A program made the translations under genes and the position numbers. The notes below the pieces were generated by a model that worked only from the letters and a program-made list of their open reading frames with translations, was not told the origin of the DNA and searched no databases. DNA of 64,000 nt from Alphaproteobacteria bacterium (GTDB taxonomy: Bacteria > Pseudomonadota > Alphaproteobacteria > Rhodobacterales > Rhodobacteraceae): positions 123,252 to 187,251 of the forward strand of contig JAUHXK010000010.1 of assembly GCA_030427405.1 (NCBI GenBank), given 5' to 3'. Positions 38,667-46,995 of this stretch are shown piece by piece; position 1 is the first letter of the stretch, and each line of letters opens with the position of its first letter.

Positions 38667-39476
38667 ATGAAGACGGTACTTCTTGCAGGTGGTCTGGGGT
38701 CGCGACTGGCCGAGGAAACGGTTTCCATTCCGAAGCCGATGGTCGAGGTTGCCGGCCGCCCCATCATCGCGCGCGTCATGGATATCTACAGCCATTTCGG
38801 GCATCGTGATTTTGTCGTGGCAGCCGGGTACAAGGCGCTGCTGCTGAAACAGTTCTTTGCCAATTACCATCTGATCGCGAACAACATTTCCGTATCGCTG
38901 GATACCGGAGAGTTGAAGCTGGTGCCTTCGGCGCCGGGCGGGTGGAACGTATCGGTGGTGGATACCGGGGCGCACACGATGACAAGCGGTCGTATCCGCC
39001 GGTTGAAAGAATGGCTGGACCCTGGCGAGACCTTCATGTGCACCTATTCGGACGGCGTCGGCAATATCGACATCAACGCCCTGATCGATTTTCACAAATC
39101 GCATGGCAAACTGGCGACGGTAACGGCTGTGCAGCCACCCGCGCGTTTCGGGAATATTGAACTGAAAGGCGACCGGGTCGATGCGTTCACCGAAAAGGTG
39201 CGCCGCCGTGAAACCTGGATCAATGGTGGCTTCTTCGTATTCGAGCCGGGCGTGATGGACTATATGGTCGATGATAACGAGCCGTTGGAACAATCGCCAC
39301 TGTCGCAGATGGCCCGCGACGGCGAATTGATGGCTTATCGTCACGACGGGTTCTGGCATCCGATGGACACGATCCGGGATCGCAACGCGCTGAACGCTCT
39401 GTGCGAAGACGAAACGCCCCCATGGTTGAAATTCGGCGATAAACCGTCGGCGGACTATCCGGCGATTGCGATCTGA
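38667..39476 (+). CDS. rfbF: Glucose-1-phosphate cytidylyltransferase
   Basis: This 269-residue nucleotidyltransferase should make CDP-glucose from CTP and glucose 1-phosphate. It opens with MKTVLLAGGLGSRLAEET and the PKPMVEV motif (~22), and shows GYKALLLKQFFANY (~52), VDTGAHTMTSGRIRRLKEWL (~98), YSDGVGNIDI (~127) and INGGFFVFEP (~180), all characteristic of RfbF/DdhA. The ATG at 38667 follows a gggag site; an upstream in-frame extension to 38586 is not family-like. It is first in the rfbF-rfbG-rfbH set for CDP-3,6-dideoxyhexose synthesis. Confidence 0.93.
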   Translation: MKTVLLAGGLGSRLAEETVSIPKPMVEVAGRPIIARVMDIYSHFGHRDFVVAAGYKALLLKQFFANYHLIANNISVSLDTGELKLVPSAPGGWNVSVVDTGAHTMTSGRIRRLKEWLDPGETFMCTYSDGVGNIDINALIDFHKSHGKLATVTAVQPPARFGNIELKGDRVDAFTEKVRRRETWINGGFFVFEPGVMDYMVDDNEPLEQSPLSQMARDGELMAYRHDGFWHPMDTIRDRNALNALCEDETPPWLKFGDKPSADYPAIAI

Positions 39477-39483
39477 GGCGGGC

Positions 39484-40626
39484 ATGACTGGCCTTGCGGA
39501 TCACGTTTTCGGCGGCCGTTTTTCCGGCCGCCGCGTCCTTGTAACGGGGCATAGCGGTTTCAAAGGTGGCTGGATGTCCCTTTGGCTGAACCGTTTGGGC
39601 GCGCAGGTCACTGGCCTGTCTTTGCCGCCCGAGCCGGGCGCGTCCTTTTACCAATCCTGTGATCTGGGTGCGTCGACGGACAGCCGGTTTGCCGATATTC
39701 GCGACTTTGATGCATTAACGGATCGCTTGCACGACGTGGATGCAGAAGTGATTTTCCATATGGCGGCCCAGCCACTGGTGCGGAAATCCTATCGTGAACC
39801 GGTCGAGACCTTTGCGACCAATGTTCAGGGCACCGTCCATGTGCTTGAGGCCGCGCGCCGGATGCCGTCGCTGAAGGCGGTGGTCGTGATCACCAGCGAC
39901 AAATGTTATGACAACCGGGAATGGGTCTGGGGCTATCGGGAAAACGATCCGATGGGCGGCAAGGATCCCTATAGCGCGTCCAAAGGTGCGACAGAGCTGG
40001 TGGCGCAGTCCTACGCGCATTCCTTTTTTGCCGATCCCGCCGGGCCGCAACTGGCGACGGTACGGGCGGGGAATGTGTTCGGGGGCGGCGACTGGAGCGA
40101 GGACCGCCTGGTTCCCGATATCATCCGCGCGTGGCAAAACAACGAACCCGTCGTTATTCGCAACCCGGACAGCGTGCGGCCCTGGCAACATGTGCTGGAA
40201 CCGCTGTCGGGCTATTTGCAGGTTGCCGACCGAATCCTGGCCAAGGGCGCGCCCTTTGCCGGGGCGTGGAATTTCGGGCCCGATGTGTCGGGCACCGTCG
40301 ATGTAAGGGACCTGGCAGATATGATCCGGTGCGCCTGGGGGGCAGGCGCACCCGTGTTCCGGTTTCCCGAAGATCAGCCGCCTTCGTCATCGGCGTCGGC
40401 GCTGCAAGAGGCGGGGATTTTGCGCCTGGACAGCACCAAGGCCCAAACCGGCCTGGGCTGGCGCCCGCGCCTTGAATTGCAAGACGCGATTGGCCTGACG
40501 GCGGATTGGTACAAGGCCCATGCCGATGGTCAGGACATGGTGCGGACCACGCAGGCGCAGATCGCGCGCTACGAAGATTTGATGTCATCAGGAAAGGCCG
40601 GCCATTCCACGGTCGCAGCGCAATAA
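39484..40626 (+). CDS. rfbG: CDP-glucose 4,6-dehydratase
   Basis: This 380-residue extended SDR converts CDP-glucose to CDP-4-keto-6-deoxyglucose. The N-terminus GRRVLVTGHSGFKGGWMSLWL (~15-35) is the RfbG signature. The catalytic region has VITSDKCYDNREW (~138) and DPYSASKGATELV (~165, Tyr-x3-Lys), and RPWQHVLEPLSGYL (~238) is strongly conserved in this family. The start ATG at 39484 lies 7 bp after the rfbF stop. It feeds the RfbH-type dehydrase encoded 23 bp downstream. Confidence 0.95.
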   Translation: MTGLADHVFGGRFSGRRVLVTGHSGFKGGWMSLWLNRLGAQVTGLSLPPEPGASFYQSCDLGASTDSRFADIRDFDALTDRLHDVDAEVIFHMAAQPLVRKSYREPVETFATNVQGTVHVLEAARRMPSLKAVVVITSDKCYDNREWVWGYRENDPMGGKDPYSASKGATELVAQSYAHSFFADPAGPQLATVRAGNVFGGGDWSEDRLVPDIIRAWQNNEPVVIRNPDSVRPWQHVLEPLSGYLQVADRILAKGAPFAGAWNFGPDVSGTVDVRDLADMIRCAWGAGAPVFRFPEDQPPSSSASALQEAGILRLDSTKAQTGLGWRPRLELQDAIGLTADWYKAHADGQDMVRTTQAQIARYEDLMSSGKAGHSTVAAQ

Positions 40627-40649
40627 GGCGCAATTTAGGAGTTGGTTTT

Positions 40650-41864
40650 ATGAGAGTGAATTACGGGCAAACGGTACACGGCCAAGAAGAAATTGATGCT
40701 GTTGTCGAGGTTCTGAAAACCTCGACCCAAATGGGCCCCAAAGTGCGCGAGATGCAGGAAAAGGTCGCGGCGCTGTTTTCCAAATCGCATGGGATCATGG
40801 TCAATTCCGGTTCTTCGGCCAATTACCTGGCGGTCGAGATCCTGAACCTGCCCAAAGGCAGCGAGGTGATCACACCTGCGCTGACATTTGCCACGACGGT
40901 TGCCCCGCTCGTGCGGCAGGGGCTGGTGCCGGTCTTTGTTGATGCGGCCGAAGGGACCTATAACATCGATGTCGATCAGATCGAGCGGATGATCACGCCC
41001 AAAACCTCGGCCATGATGATCCCCTCGCTGATCGGAAACCTGCCCGATTGGCGCCGGATTCGCGAATTGGCGGATGCGCATGGGCTGAAGGTCATCGAGG
41101 ACAGCGCCGACACGCTGGGCGCCACGATCGACGGCGTCAGCACCGGGGTCTATTCCGACGTTTCGACCACCAGTTTCTATGGCAGCCATGTTATCAATGG
41201 CGCAGGCAATGGCGGAATGCTCTGCGTCAACGATGACGACCTGGCGCGCAAGGCTCTGCTGATGCGGTCATGGGGGCGCAGCTCTTCGCTGTTTGTCGAA
41301 TCCGAGGCCATCGAGAACCGCTTTAACGTTCAGCTGGACGGCATTGAATACGACGCTAAATTCCTGTTCGAAGCCCTGGGATACAACCTTGAGCCATCGG
41401 AAATCAGCGCGGCCTTTGGCTTGGTGCAATTGGGCAAGCTGGACAACAATATCAAGGTCCGCAGCGACGCCTACGACGCGCATCGCGCCTTTTTCAAGCA
41501 GTTCGAAGAATGGTTCATCCTGCCGAAACAGCTTGAGGGATCGCATACCGCCTGGTTGGCCTTCCCGCTGACCCTGCGCGAGGGCGCACCGTTTACCCGG
41601 CGCGAGTTGCAGATCTACCTTGAACAGGCAGATATTCAGACGCGCCCCGTCTTTACCGGCAACATCCTGCGCCAGCCGGCGATGAAAGACGTCGAATGCC
41701 GGACCGATCCTGCCGGTTACCCGCGGGCCGATGCGGTGATGCGCGGCGGTATTCTGTTGGCTTGCCACCACGGTCTGACGCAGCCCCAGATCGACTATAT
41801 GCACGAAAAGGTGACGGAATTCCTGCGCCCGCATATGGCCGGCCTGTCGCGCGCGGCGTCCTGA
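40650..41864 (+). CDS. rfbH: CDP-4-keto-6-deoxyglucose 3-dehydrase-like DegT-family protein
   Basis: This 404-residue DegT-fold protein has His where the PLP-binding Lys of aminotransferases normally sits (SFYGSHVINGAGNGG, ~180), the hallmark of the E1/RfbH and ColD dehydrases that use PMP to remove the 3-hydroxyl. Other PLP-site elements are present (NSGSSANYLAV, ~53; VIEDSADTLGA, ~150). Its place directly after rfbF-rfbG supports a role in 3-deoxygenation toward a CDP-3,6-dideoxyhexose. E1 enzymes need an iron-sulfur reductase partner (RfbI/AscD); none is encoded in this window. The ATG at 40650 follows taggag. Confidence 0.9.
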   Translation: MRVNYGQTVHGQEEIDAVVEVLKTSTQMGPKVREMQEKVAALFSKSHGIMVNSGSSANYLAVEILNLPKGSEVITPALTFATTVAPLVRQGLVPVFVDAAEGTYNIDVDQIERMITPKTSAMMIPSLIGNLPDWRRIRELADAHGLKVIEDSADTLGATIDGVSTGVYSDVSTTSFYGSHVINGAGNGGMLCVNDDDLARKALLMRSWGRSSSLFVESEAIENRFNVQLDGIEYDAKFLFEALGYNLEPSEISAAFGLVQLGKLDNNIKVRSDAYDAHRAFFKQFEEWFILPKQLEGSHTAWLAFPLTLREGAPFTRRELQIYLEQADIQTRPVFTGNILRQPAMKDVECRTDPAGYPRADAVMRGGILLACHHGLTQPQIDYMHEKVTEFLRPHMAGLSRAAS

Positions 41865-41879
41865 CCGGACTCGCGGTTT

Positions 41880-41924
41880 GGGGCGGGCGACGCACGCCCC
41901 GGACACTGGAATTGTCGCTTTTTT
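41880..41924 (+). terminator. Weak two-hairpin terminator candidate after rfbH
   Basis: GGGGCG / CGCCCC (41880-41885 and 41895-41900) is followed by a small GACA / TGTC hairpin (41902-41916) and six T residues (41919-41924). The T-run follows only the weak second stem, so termination may be partial, allowing read-through into the SDR gene 185 bp on. Confidence 0.4.
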
Positions 41925-42108
41925 AACGCGATTTGGGTTTAGGTCCGTGGGCAGGCTATCCCCGGCTTTGGCAGAGCCGTTAGACTGGGCAGCATGTGCA
42001 GCACCGGTCCGGATTAAAGGAAATGGCATTGCGTGAAAGTGTGTGCAGGCAGGCGATTTCGGCCTTTGCGGCCCCGGTTCGGCGGCGATCCGGGGGCAGG
42101 GGTATATA

Positions 42109-43068
42109 ATGGCGCGGGTGCTTGTGACCGGTGCAACCGGGTTTGTTGGGTCTCATCTGGTCCGCGCGGCGCTGAAGCGGGGGGATCAGGTCGTGGCGCT
42201 GACCCGACCGTCCTCGTCGGTTGCCAAAATCTCGGATATCGCGGGTGACGTCGCGCTGGAACGCGCCGAATTTACCGATGCGGATGCGTTGCGCGCGGTT
42301 CTGGACAGGCACAAACCGGACCTGATCTTTCATTCAGCCGCTGCCACGCGCCTGCCGGCCAACGAAACGCTGACAGACGTCCGCGACAGCATGACCGAAA
42401 ACCTATCGCCGGTGTTGGGCGTGCTGACGGCTGCCGCCACGTGCAAGTCGCCGCCCCGCGCCCTGATCCGGCTGGGCACGATCGCGGAATACGGTGATTG
42501 CCCCGTCCCATATGCGGAATCGAGCAATGCCTGCCCGCGCGACAGTTATGGCGCGTCAATGCTGGCGGGGACCAAATACCTTGAAATGCTGCGGCCGCGA
42601 TTGCCATTTGCGGCTATGACCGCTCGTTTGTCGCTGACCTATGGCCCGGGGCAGACAGGGGCGCAGTTGGTCCCATATCTGATTGACAGGCTGATGTCTG
42701 GCAAAACGGCGCAGATCGGCCGTCCGGACGATGCGCGGGATTTCCTACATGTAGATGACGCCGTGCGCGCGCTGCTTTTGCTGGGCGATGCGCCGGACCC
42801 GGAAATTCCGGTCGTCAATATCAGCACCGGCATCCCGACCCGCGTGCGGGACGTTGTTGCGATGCTTGCCGATCTGACCGGCGCGCGGCCGGATCAGGTT
42901 CAGCTTGGCACCGCCGGTGCGGCTATTGACCTGGTCAATGACCCGGCGCTGATCACGTCGCGCTATTCATGGGCGCCGCAGATATCCATAGCAGACGGCC
43001 TGAAGCAGACCGTCGCGTGGGTTCGAAAATCCAAACAGCTTGCAATTGTGACAGGACAGGACGCATGA
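42109..43068 (+). CDS. NAD-dependent epimerase/dehydratase, putative CDP-dideoxyhexose synthase
   Basis: This 319-residue extended SDR has the Rossmann motif VTGATGFVGSHLV (~6-18). Its position right after rfbF-rfbG-rfbH suggests it is the 4-ketoreductase or epimerase that finishes a CDP-3,6-dideoxyhexose, such as abequose or paratose; this is inference. Unusually, the catalytic segment reads DSYGASMLAGTKYLE (~145), so the Tyr-x3-Lys pair appears as Tyr-x3-Met. I chose the ATG at 42109 because homology begins there; the frame is open to 42043. It overlaps the GT2 gene by ATGA. Confidence 0.82.
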   Translation: MARVLVTGATGFVGSHLVRAALKRGDQVVALTRPSSSVAKISDIAGDVALERAEFTDADALRAVLDRHKPDLIFHSAAATRLPANETLTDVRDSMTENLSPVLGVLTAAATCKSPPRALIRLGTIAEYGDCPVPYAESSNACPRDSYGASMLAGTKYLEMLRPRLPFAAMTARLSLTYGPGQTGAQLVPYLIDRLMSGKTAQIGRPDDARDFLHVDDAVRALLLLGDAPDPEIPVVNISTGIPTRVRDVVAMLADLTGARPDQVQLGTAGAAIDLVNDPALITSRYSWAPQISIADGLKQTVAWVRKSKQLAIVTGQDA

Positions 43069-44084
43069 CAGTCGTATCGATCCTTATCCCGGCTTTTAAC
43101 GAGGAAGACAATGTTCGGACGGCGTATGACCGGGTTCTTGCCGTGTTCGACGGGCTGCCGGATTACGAGCCCGAGATCATCTTTACCGACAACCACTCCG
43201 AGGACCGGACATTTGAGATTCTGTCCGACATTGCAAAGGCGGATACCCGCGTCCGGGTGATCCGGTTTTCCAAGAACATGGGATACCAGGCCTCGGTGCT
43301 GACTGCGTACCGGTCGGCAACGGGGGCCTGTGCGGTTCAGATGGATTGCGACATGCAGGACCCGCCCGAGCTTATCCCGCAGATGCTGGACCTGTGGAAA
43401 CAGGGGCATCACGTGGTCTATGGAATTCGGCGCAGCCTGCCCGACGGTCCGGTTGTGGCCGCCGCACGGCGCAGTTTTTACGCGTTGATCGACATGATCA
43501 GCAACGATCACCTGCCCCGGAACGCGGGTGAGTTCCGCCTGACCGATCGCCGTATCCTGGACGAGCTGCGCCGCGTCGATGACCGTTCGCCATATGTGCG
43601 GGGCCTGATCAGCGGCATGGGATTTTCGCAGGTAGGGTTCGAATATGACCGGATGGCAAGAACGGCGGGCGAATCCAAGTTCCCTGTCCGGGCGATGCTG
43701 TCGCTGGCCGTTGACGGATTGATCAACCATTCGCTGCTGCCGCTGAGGCTGGCCTCGATGATCAGCCTGACCGTAGGTCTGAGCATGTTTCTTTTGATGG
43801 TCGGATATCTGATCGGCAAGATGTTCTTTGGCCAGGACTGGCCGGCGGGCTTTGCCACCACGACCATCCTGCTGCTGCTGTCGATGACGCTGAACGCAAT
43901 GTTCCTGGGTATTCTGGGCGAATATGTCGGCAGGATTTTCCTGCAGTCCAAGGACCTCAACCGGCCTTTGATCGAGCACGATCTGAACAGGCCCGGTGAC
44001 GCGGGCCGTGTGCCGATGGCGGATATCACGTCCGGGTCGCAGCCGCCCGCCGAAACCATATCTCGTTCGGGGCAGTCACAGTGA
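43065..44084 (+). CDS. GtrB/DPM1-like glycosyltransferase family 2
   Basis: This 339-residue protein has an N-terminal GT-A domain (VSILIPAFNEEDNVRTAY, ~4-21; Asp-rich QMDCDMQDPPEL, ~92) and two C-terminal membrane helices (~235-258 and ~270-292), the layout of GtrB/dolichol-phosphate-mannose-synthase-like enzymes. Such enzymes load a sugar from an NDP donor onto undecaprenyl phosphate. With GtrA and GT-C genes upstream it completes a three-part periplasmic glycosylation set, possibly for the CDP-dideoxyhexose made by the genes between. It starts within the SDR stop (ATGA) and overlaps the next GT4. Confidence 0.9.
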   Translation: MTVVSILIPAFNEEDNVRTAYDRVLAVFDGLPDYEPEIIFTDNHSEDRTFEILSDIAKADTRVRVIRFSKNMGYQASVLTAYRSATGACAVQMDCDMQDPPELIPQMLDLWKQGHHVVYGIRRSLPDGPVVAAARRSFYALIDMISNDHLPRNAGEFRLTDRRILDELRRVDDRSPYVRGLISGMGFSQVGFEYDRMARTAGESKFPVRAMLSLAVDGLINHSLLPLRLASMISLTVGLSMFLLMVGYLIGKMFFGQDWPAGFATTTILLLLSMTLNAMFLGILGEYVGRIFLQSKDLNRPLIEHDLNRPGDAGRVPMADITSGSQPPAETISRSGQSQ

Positions 44085-45160
44085 AAATACTGATCGTTCA
44101 GGGCGGTTTTGGTGCGGGCGGCGCGGAAAAGATCGTGTCGATCCTTGCCGCGCACAGGGCCGCAAAGGGCGATCAGGTTTCGGTTGCCGGATTGACGATG
44201 CCTGAAGGCGGGTCGTATTTTCCCTTTCCCGATGGGGTCAGCCTGTTGACCAGAGCCCAAGGGCAGGGGGTGTCCGGCGGCGGCCAAAGGGCGCGGTTGC
44301 AGCATATTCGCCAGGTTATCAGAGACCAAAGCCCTGACGTGATCGTCGCGTTCCTGACCAAGATAAATGTGCTGACCCTGACCGCCGTTTTGGGACGGCG
44401 GGTGCCGGTGATCATATCGGAACGCAACAACCCGCGCGCTCAGAACGCGCATCCGATCTGGCGCCATGCGCAAAATGTCCTGGCGCACCGGGCCCGGACG
44501 ATCGTGATGCAAACCGAACGCGCGGCCGAAGACCTGCCCCGGTCGCTGCGGCGTCGGGCACGGGTTGTTCCCAACCCCTGTGCGCCGCTGGCCGGCGTGC
44601 GCGACCGTCTGGGCCGCGGGTCCGACCGGCTGGTGGCCGTTGGGCGATTGGATCGGCAAAAGGGATTTGACCTTCTGATCGCTGCCATGCCGCAGATATT
44701 GCAGGCAAATCCCAAGGCAAAGCTGACAATCTTTGGCGAGGGTCCCGAACGCCGCGCGCTTGAGGATCAGCGGGACAGGCTTGGCCTTGGCGAGGCGGTT
44801 TCCCTGCCGGGGTCCAGCGCGGCCCCCGGTGCGTGGATGTCCGGGGCGGATATCCTTGTCTTTCCTTCGCGGTTCGAAGGCTTCCCCAATGTCGTGGCCG
44901 AGGCGACCGTGTCCGGATTGCCCACCGTTTCCTTTGACTGCCCTTACGGCCCGCGTGAACTGATCCGGCACGAGCAGAACGGTCTGCTGGTTGCACCCGA
45001 AGACACAGACGCCTTGGCCCGCAATGTTGCGCGTCTTTCGACCGACCCGGAGCTGTTGCAAAAGATGCGGCAATCCTACAGTGAGAACCAGACATGGCTG
45101 GCGCCCGACAACATACTTGCAGAGTGGGACGAAGTCATTGAGGATGCCAGGAACGGATAG
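44081..45160 (+). CDS. Glycosyltransferase family 4
   Basis: This 359-residue GT-B glycosyltransferase has the glycine-rich loop QGGFGAGGAEKIVSILA (~6-22), VAVGRLDRQKGFDLLI (~188) and the donor-site E-x7-E in FEGFPNVVAEA (~266). It is cytoplasmic and should extend the lipid-linked repeat unit. It starts with a GTG that overlaps the GT2 stop (GTGA) and ends 12 bp before the second BY-kinase-like gene. Sugar specificity cannot be read from sequence. Confidence 0.9.
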   Translation: MKILIVQGGFGAGGAEKIVSILAAHRAAKGDQVSVAGLTMPEGGSYFPFPDGVSLLTRAQGQGVSGGGQRARLQHIRQVIRDQSPDVIVAFLTKINVLTLTAVLGRRVPVIISERNNPRAQNAHPIWRHAQNVLAHRARTIVMQTERAAEDLPRSLRRRARVVPNPCAPLAGVRDRLGRGSDRLVAVGRLDRQKGFDLLIAAMPQILQANPKAKLTIFGEGPERRALEDQRDRLGLGEAVSLPGSSAAPGAWMSGADILVFPSRFEGFPNVVAEATVSGLPTVSFDCPYGPRELIRHEQNGLLVAPEDTDALARNVARLSTDPELLQKMRQSYSENQTWLAPDNILAEWDEVIEDARNG

Positions 45161-45172
45161 GATGGCCTGACC

Positions 45173-46984
45173 ATGCAAGTTGAGGCACAGGATGCAGACG
45201 GCGACGTCGGCGGTCAGCTTATCGAGGATCAGGTAGAACGTCTGGGCCTGGTCGGTGTCCGTGCAATTCTGCGCCGGAACCTGCGGCTTTTTGCGTCGGT
45301 TCTGGTTGCGATCATGGCGATCGCGGCGCTGGTCCTGATCTTCAAGGAACGTGTCTATACTGCCGAGGCGGTGATTGTCCTGCAGGACCGCAAGGTCACG
45401 ATCCGCTCTGATCTGCGCCCGATTGCCAACCTCGAAGTAACGCCCGCCGAAATCATGACCGAGGTCGAGATCATCCGATCCCGGAACTTTGCCCGCAAGG
45501 TGGTTGAAAACTTGGGGCTGGTTGATGATCCGACCTTCAACCCGGCGGCGGGTGATGCGACGGCTCCGCGTGACCTACAAGTGGCCGAGGCCACGACAAA
45601 GCTGTTGCAAAGCTTTGTCATCACCCCTTTCCGGGGAACCTTGGGTATCGGCATCCTGGCATATGATACCGACGCCGCGCGCGCGGCGCTGATCGCCAAT
45701 GAAATCGCGCAAGCCTATATCCAAGAGACTGTCGAGCTTCAACGGCTCTCGGTTCTGGAAAAGGTTGACCTGATCAGCGCCCGCATCGCCCAGGCCGACC
45801 ACCAGATTTCGGAAACCGAAGTCGAGCTGTCGACCCTTATCCTGGAACATGATCTTGACGATGATCGTCTGGGGGATGTGCTGTCGGCGGAAATTCAAAA
45901 CGGAATGGCGCGGCTGGAGTTCCTGAGCAAACTTGATACCGCTCAGGACGAGGTCGAGCGGCTTGAATCCGACCTGGCGGCCGTAAAACTTCGATTGGAA
46001 CAACGGTTGAAGTCGGTACAGGAAAGAAAGACGCTGGAACGGCAGTTGGAAGACCTGCACGCCCGCCGCGAGCTTTTGTACCAACGTTCAAGCGACCTAG
46101 TCGTTCACGAAGGCCTGTTGTCGCCGCTTGCGCGCCAGATCAGCGAAGCGCAGACACCGGTTGTCCCCACATTGCCCAACAGGAATACCATCCTGGTTGG
46201 CAGTTTCGTCAGCGCCCTGGTCATCGGCTTCATTGCCGTTCTCGTGCGGGAAATGCTGGACAGCAGACTGTTTATCCGTCGGTCTGTCCACCCGGCGCTG
46301 GGTTTGCATGGCGCTTTGCAGGTGCCCCGTTTCCCCCGCGCGGCACGGTCCGATATGCCGCAATTCCTAAACCTGTTTGCCGCCAAGCTGCCGCCGGATA
46401 CGCGCGCTGAGGCGGTGCGCCATGTGTTCGCGGTGCTCATGTCCCGGTTTGCAGCCTCGGCACCGACCAGTTTCCTGGTCACGTCGTCGGATGAAAACGA
46501 CCGGTCGGCATTCACGGCCCTGTGCCTGGCGGTTTCGGCGGCTGAAGAGGGCTTGAAAACCCTGATTGTCGACCTCGACCCCCAGTCGCACCAGACAACT
46601 GGGGCCGTGATCCCGGCTGAGACCTCGCAATATGGATTGCCAATCCTTCTGCGCAACGCGACCCTGATGGCCCAAGAGGCCACAGAGCTTGCCAATGGCG
46701 TCGAATATATCCGGCCATCGACCGATTTTCAGATCCCTGTGGCATTGCTTGATCAGCACGGCGACCGGCAGGTGATCGCCGCGCTGGACAAGCTGCATGA
46801 CCTGATCCTGTATAACGTGCCGCCTGTTGGCGAAAACGCGGCGCTTGGGCGGTTGCTGCCGCTCAGCCGAAATGTTGTGTTCGTGGTACGTGATCAGGCG
46901 TCGGATACCGGAGAGATCGCGAGATCGATCGAAAAGCTGCGACAGCTCGGGATCGAACCGGAAAAGATCGTGAACCTGGTTTAG
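45173..46984 (+). CDS. Wzz/BY-kinase-like co-polymerase with degenerate kinase domain
   Basis: This 603-residue protein has the Wzc/ExoP layout: a membrane helix (~36-56), a periplasmic Wzz domain with coiled coil (~185-310), a second helix (~340-362), and a cytoplasmic domain in the kinase position (~420-600). The nucleotide site is broken: the Walker A position reads TSSDENDRSA (no GKS/T) and the Walker B position reads LILYNVPP instead of LVLIDTPP. Walker A' (TLIVDLDPQ) is partly kept, and there is no C-terminal Tyr cluster. It is probably a chain-length regulator without kinase activity, perhaps pairing with the intact kinase at 29.5 kb. Confidence 0.85.
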   Translation: MQVEAQDADGDVGGQLIEDQVERLGLVGVRAILRRNLRLFASVLVAIMAIAALVLIFKERVYTAEAVIVLQDRKVTIRSDLRPIANLEVTPAEIMTEVEIIRSRNFARKVVENLGLVDDPTFNPAAGDATAPRDLQVAEATTKLLQSFVITPFRGTLGIGILAYDTDAARAALIANEIAQAYIQETVELQRLSVLEKVDLISARIAQADHQISETEVELSTLILEHDLDDDRLGDVLSAEIQNGMARLEFLSKLDTAQDEVERLESDLAAVKLRLEQRLKSVQERKTLERQLEDLHARRELLYQRSSDLVVHEGLLSPLARQISEAQTPVVPTLPNRNTILVGSFVSALVIGFIAVLVREMLDSRLFIRRSVHPALGLHGALQVPRFPRAARSDMPQFLNLFAAKLPPDTRAEAVRHVFAVLMSRFAASAPTSFLVTSSDENDRSAFTALCLAVSAAEEGLKTLIVDLDPQSHQTTGAVIPAETSQYGLPILLRNATLMAQEATELANGVEYIRPSTDFQIPVALLDQHGDRQVIAALDKLHDLILYNVPPVGENAALGRLLPLSRNVVFVVRDQASDTGEIARSIEKLRQLGIEPEKIVNLV

Positions 46985-46995
46985 GGGCGGCATAG

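Noticed and set aside
43508..45178. 556-codon open frame on the - strand
   Set aside because: It is antisense to the GtrB-like and GT4 genes, both of which have clear catalytic motifs.
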